From contig CALRCS010000033.1 in NCBI GenBank assembly GCA_943354625.1, positions 1 to 7,286 of the forward strand: a DNA stretch of 7,286 bases, given 5' to 3'. The notes beneath the pieces were generated by a model. It did no database searches, had not been told where the DNA came from, and worked only from the letters and a program-made list of their open reading frames with translations. Shown here in pieces: positions 5,198 to 7,286 of the stretch. The stretch is from Candidatus Nomurabacteria bacterium (GTDB lineage: Bacteria; Patescibacteriota; Minisyncoccia; Phycocordibacterales; PALSA-1337). A program made the position numbers and the translations under genes. How positions within the stretch are numbered: position 1 is the first letter of the stretch; every line of letters starts with the position of its first letter.

Positions 5198-6053
5198 TAT
5201 CTCTAATTAAATAAAATACATTATTACCAAATCTAAGGTTGATGTATTCAAAATTTGGCATTAATTTTATATCAACTGTATTGCCCATAAAATTATTCCA
5301 GAATACAGCAAGATTTGAAGATGTCATATCAAATGGTACTCTATCATCAAAATATACCACGCCAGTACTCTGATCCTTATTTACTATATACATTTCATAA
5401 CTACCATCTTCACCTATCATAATTCCTATTGGGATAATACCATAACTTCGCACATCTTCAACAAACTTTTGTAATGCATAGAACTTCTCAATATCAGTAA
5501 AATTATTACCAATTGTTGTAGAACTTGTATTTGCATTCACATAATACTTGAAAAGATCAGGGTTATCTGACTCTTTCTCAAATATATAACCGTGTTTATC
5601 GGCAACAAAGCATTGATTATCACTATCACTTATATCATCGATGAAACCTTCACAAACAAGAACTTCTGGTATACGTTCAACTAGAATAATATCTAGATTT
5701 GAGAGCCCTGATACATGACTATTTATTGAATTTATTTTTTTATATTTTGAAATTAAAATATTGAGTATCTCCCCTTTTGGATAAAATAAAAAATTAGTTC
5801 TAGGAATAATATAATAATAATTACCCAAAAGTGTTTCATTTACACTCTTTTCCAAATCTTTTTCATCAATTGTGACTACTCCATTTACCGTTATTGATTT
5901 TATTTGAAAAAAAGGAAGTCTAAGAGCAAGAAGTGCAATAATTAAAAATAAAATAATAAGAACAAAAGAAATTAAAATAGAAAATAGTGTCTTTCTACGT
6001 TTCTTTTTTATATATTTTCCTAATTTTAATGTACTGGCACGTTTATTCCTCAT
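5184..6053 (-). CDS. ftsQ: FtsQ/DivIB-like cell division protein
   Basis: Bitopic membrane protein with the layout of FtsQ/DivIB, which bridges FtsB/FtsL and other divisome partners. It has a very basic cytoplasmic start (residues 1-21, rich in K and R), one transmembrane helix at about 23-46, then LPFFQIKSITVNGVVTIDEK opening a POTRA domain (about 48-130) that ends in the typical VERIPEV. A second beta-rich domain with CFVADKHGYIFE follows (148-159). Length 289 aa is normal. Sequence conservation in this family is low, so the call rests on topology and the POTRA signature. Cys134 and Cys148 on the outside could pair. ATG at 6053 is 12 nt after serS, and the last codons overlap the carboxypeptidase start, tying division and peptidoglycan trimming to one transcript. 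Confidence 0.8.
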   Translation of the reverse strand: MRNKRASTLKLGKYIKKKRRKTLFSILISFVLIILFLIIALLALRLPFFQIKSITVNGVVTIDEKDLEKSVNETLLGNYYYIIPRTNFLFYPKGEILNILISKYKKINSINSHVSGLSNLDIILVERIPEVLVCEGFIDDISDSDNQCFVADKHGYIFEKESDNPDLFKYYVNANTSSTTIGNNFTDIEKFYALQKFVEDVRSYGIIPIGIMIGEDGSYEMYIVNKDQSTGVVYFDDRVPFDMTSSNLAVFWNNFMGNTVDIKLMPNFEYINLRFGNNVFYLIRDNGGK

Positions 6054-6065
6054 AATTATCTATTT

Positions 6066-7286
6066 TTATTCTATTAGTGTTTTACCCATGTATTTGTGTA
6101 GAACCTCAGGAAGTTTAATAGTACCATCAGCTTGTTGATAATTTTCTATCAAGGAAACGAGAATACGTGGAGTAGGAATAGCTGTACAATTTAAGGAATG
6201 TACATATCTCATTTTTCCTGCTTGATCTTTATATCGAATATTAAAGCGCCTAGTTTGAAAATCATGAAAATACGAAGCCGATGATATTTCCCTATATGTA
6301 TTTTCTTTTGGAACCCAGAGTTCAACGTCATATTTCTTTACTTGACCAAGACCGAGATCTCCACCACAGTTTAGTACAGTATGATATGGAATTCCTAGTG
6401 ACTCAATAAACTCTTCAGTATTTCTATTTAATTCTTCATGTAGATTAACACTCGTTTCGTGACTTGCTTCACACAGGATAAGCTGTTCAAGTTTATAAAA
6501 TTCATGTACACGAATAAGGCCTTTTATATCCTTACTATGTGCACCGGCTTCTCGTCTATAGCATGGTGAAAATCCCAAATATCGTATTGGTAGACCTCCC
6601 AAATCCAATACTTCATCAGCATGCATGCCCATAAGTGCCACTTCGGCAGTACCTGATAGTACATCGCCATCTTGAGTTGTATAAAAATCTTCCATATCAC
6701 CAGGCAAGTGTCCAGTACCGTATAGATTCACTTTTCTAACAACGGATGGTGCAATAACTGGTGTAAACTTTCTTGATCCAAAAAAATCCATAGCATAATT
6801 CCAAATAGCAAAAGATAACCTAGCTCCATTACCAGTCAAAAAGTAACCTCTGAAACCGTGAACCTTTGTACCTCGTTCTAGGTCAAGCATTTTGAGCTTT
6901 TCCATTATCTCTACATGGTTTTTTGGTTCAAAATTAAATACAGGCTTTTCTCCCCAAACTTTTATCTCTTTATTATCTGCATCTGTATCACCATCTGGAA
7001 CTGACATATCCGGAACATTTGGGACTCGTAACATACTCTCTTGCCATGCTTTCATTATCTCTTTCTGGGCTTCTTCTTCTTTCTGTATAGATTCTTTGAC
7101 TACCTTCATATCATCAATCATCTTTTGACGATCCTCGGGTGTTGCTGTTGGCATTTTTTCACTTATGAGATTCTGTTCTGCACGTTTTTTTTCAATATTG
7201 GACTGATTTTCTTTTCTTTTATCATCAAGAGCAATAAGCTCATCTATGTTTATATTTACATGTTTTTTCTTGGCTCCAGCGGCCAC
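6066..7286 (-). CDS. serS: seryl-tRNA synthetase, 5' end outside the window
   Basis: Class II aminoacyl-tRNA synthetase that charges tRNA-Ser with serine. The 406 visible codons cover almost the whole protein. An N-terminal charged coiled-coil arm (about 14-85), which grips the long variable arm of tRNA-Ser, precedes the catalytic core. Seen signatures are motif 1 around GYFLTGNGARL, the serine-binding TAE (213-215), motif 2 CYRREAG (242-248) with HEFYKLE, and motif 3 with NCTAIPTPRIL and Arg374, followed by ENYQQADGTIKLPEVL. The motif 3 wording resembles Thermus-type enzymes more than the NGSGLA form of E. coli. The GTG at the right edge is not the true start: the family has roughly 15-25 further residues upstream, in frame with VAAGAKKKH. 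It is the first visible gene of the leftward operon; its promoter lies outside. Confidence 0.96.
   Translation of the reverse strand: MAAGAKKKHVNINIDELIALDDKRKENQSNIEKKRAEQNLISEKMPTATPEDRQKMIDDMKVVKESIQKEEEAQKEIMKAWQESMLRVPNVPDMSVPDGDTDADNKEIKVWGEKPVFNFEPKNHVEIMEKLKMLDLERGTKVHGFRGYFLTGNGARLSFAIWNYAMDFFGSRKFTPVIAPSVVRKVNLYGTGHLPGDMEDFYTTQDGDVLSGTAEVALMGMHADEVLDLGGLPIRYLGFSPCYRREAGAHSKDIKGLIRVHEFYKLEQLILCEASHETSVNLHEELNRNTEEFIESLGIPYHTVLNCGGDLGLGQVKKYDVELWVPKENTYREISSASYFHDFQTRRFNIRYKDQAGKMRYVHSLNCTAIPTPRILVSLIENYQQADGTIKLPEVLHKYMGKTLIE

Overview
The window is AT-rich and compactly coded, with short or negative gene spacings, almost no Shine-Dalgarno sequences and shortened protein versions. 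The large serine recombinase also has the style common in Candidatus Patescibacteria (CPR, Parcubacteria-like). I infer a CPR-type bacterium. This rests on protein style and gene economy, not on a marker search.

Right part (2117-7286): five minus-strand housekeeping genes lie nose to tail, read from the right edge leftwards. They are serS (its first codons lie outside the window), an ftsQ/divIB-like division gene, a membrane-anchored S11 D-Ala-D-Ala carboxypeptidase, a dus tRNA-dihydrouridine synthase and a short dnaX. Gaps are about 12, -14, 12 and 18 nt, so they look like one operon. A consensus -10 box in the dus-dnaX gap may give dnaX its own leaderless transcript. A tRNA-Gln(UUG) gene on the same strand follows dnaX, with its own plausible promoter.

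Middle part (1481-1976): about 500 bp without a credible gene but full of structure. From right to left it holds a small hairpin after the tRNA, a GC-rich 13-bp hairpin whose G-rich loop gives a strong G-quadruplex motif, one arm of a perfect 94-bp inverted repeat, and an imperfect hairpin of about 183 nt. Last come a 9+9 bp palindrome and a promoter for the recombinase.

Left part (1-1480): a large serine recombinase gene runs leftwards on the minus strand and is still open at the window edge (489 codons visible). Its last 31 visible codons lie in the second arm of the 94-bp repeat. The two arms face each other, start in the same recombinase reading frame, and enclose the recombinase, its promoter and the long hairpin.

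The most interesting reading is a mobile or invertible recombinase cassette next to tRNA-Gln, in which inversion would exchange the recombinase's C-terminal tail while keeping its frame. The main rival explanations are a leftover 3' end of a second recombinase copy and a contig end or fold-back assembly artefact, because the repeat runs exactly to the window edge.
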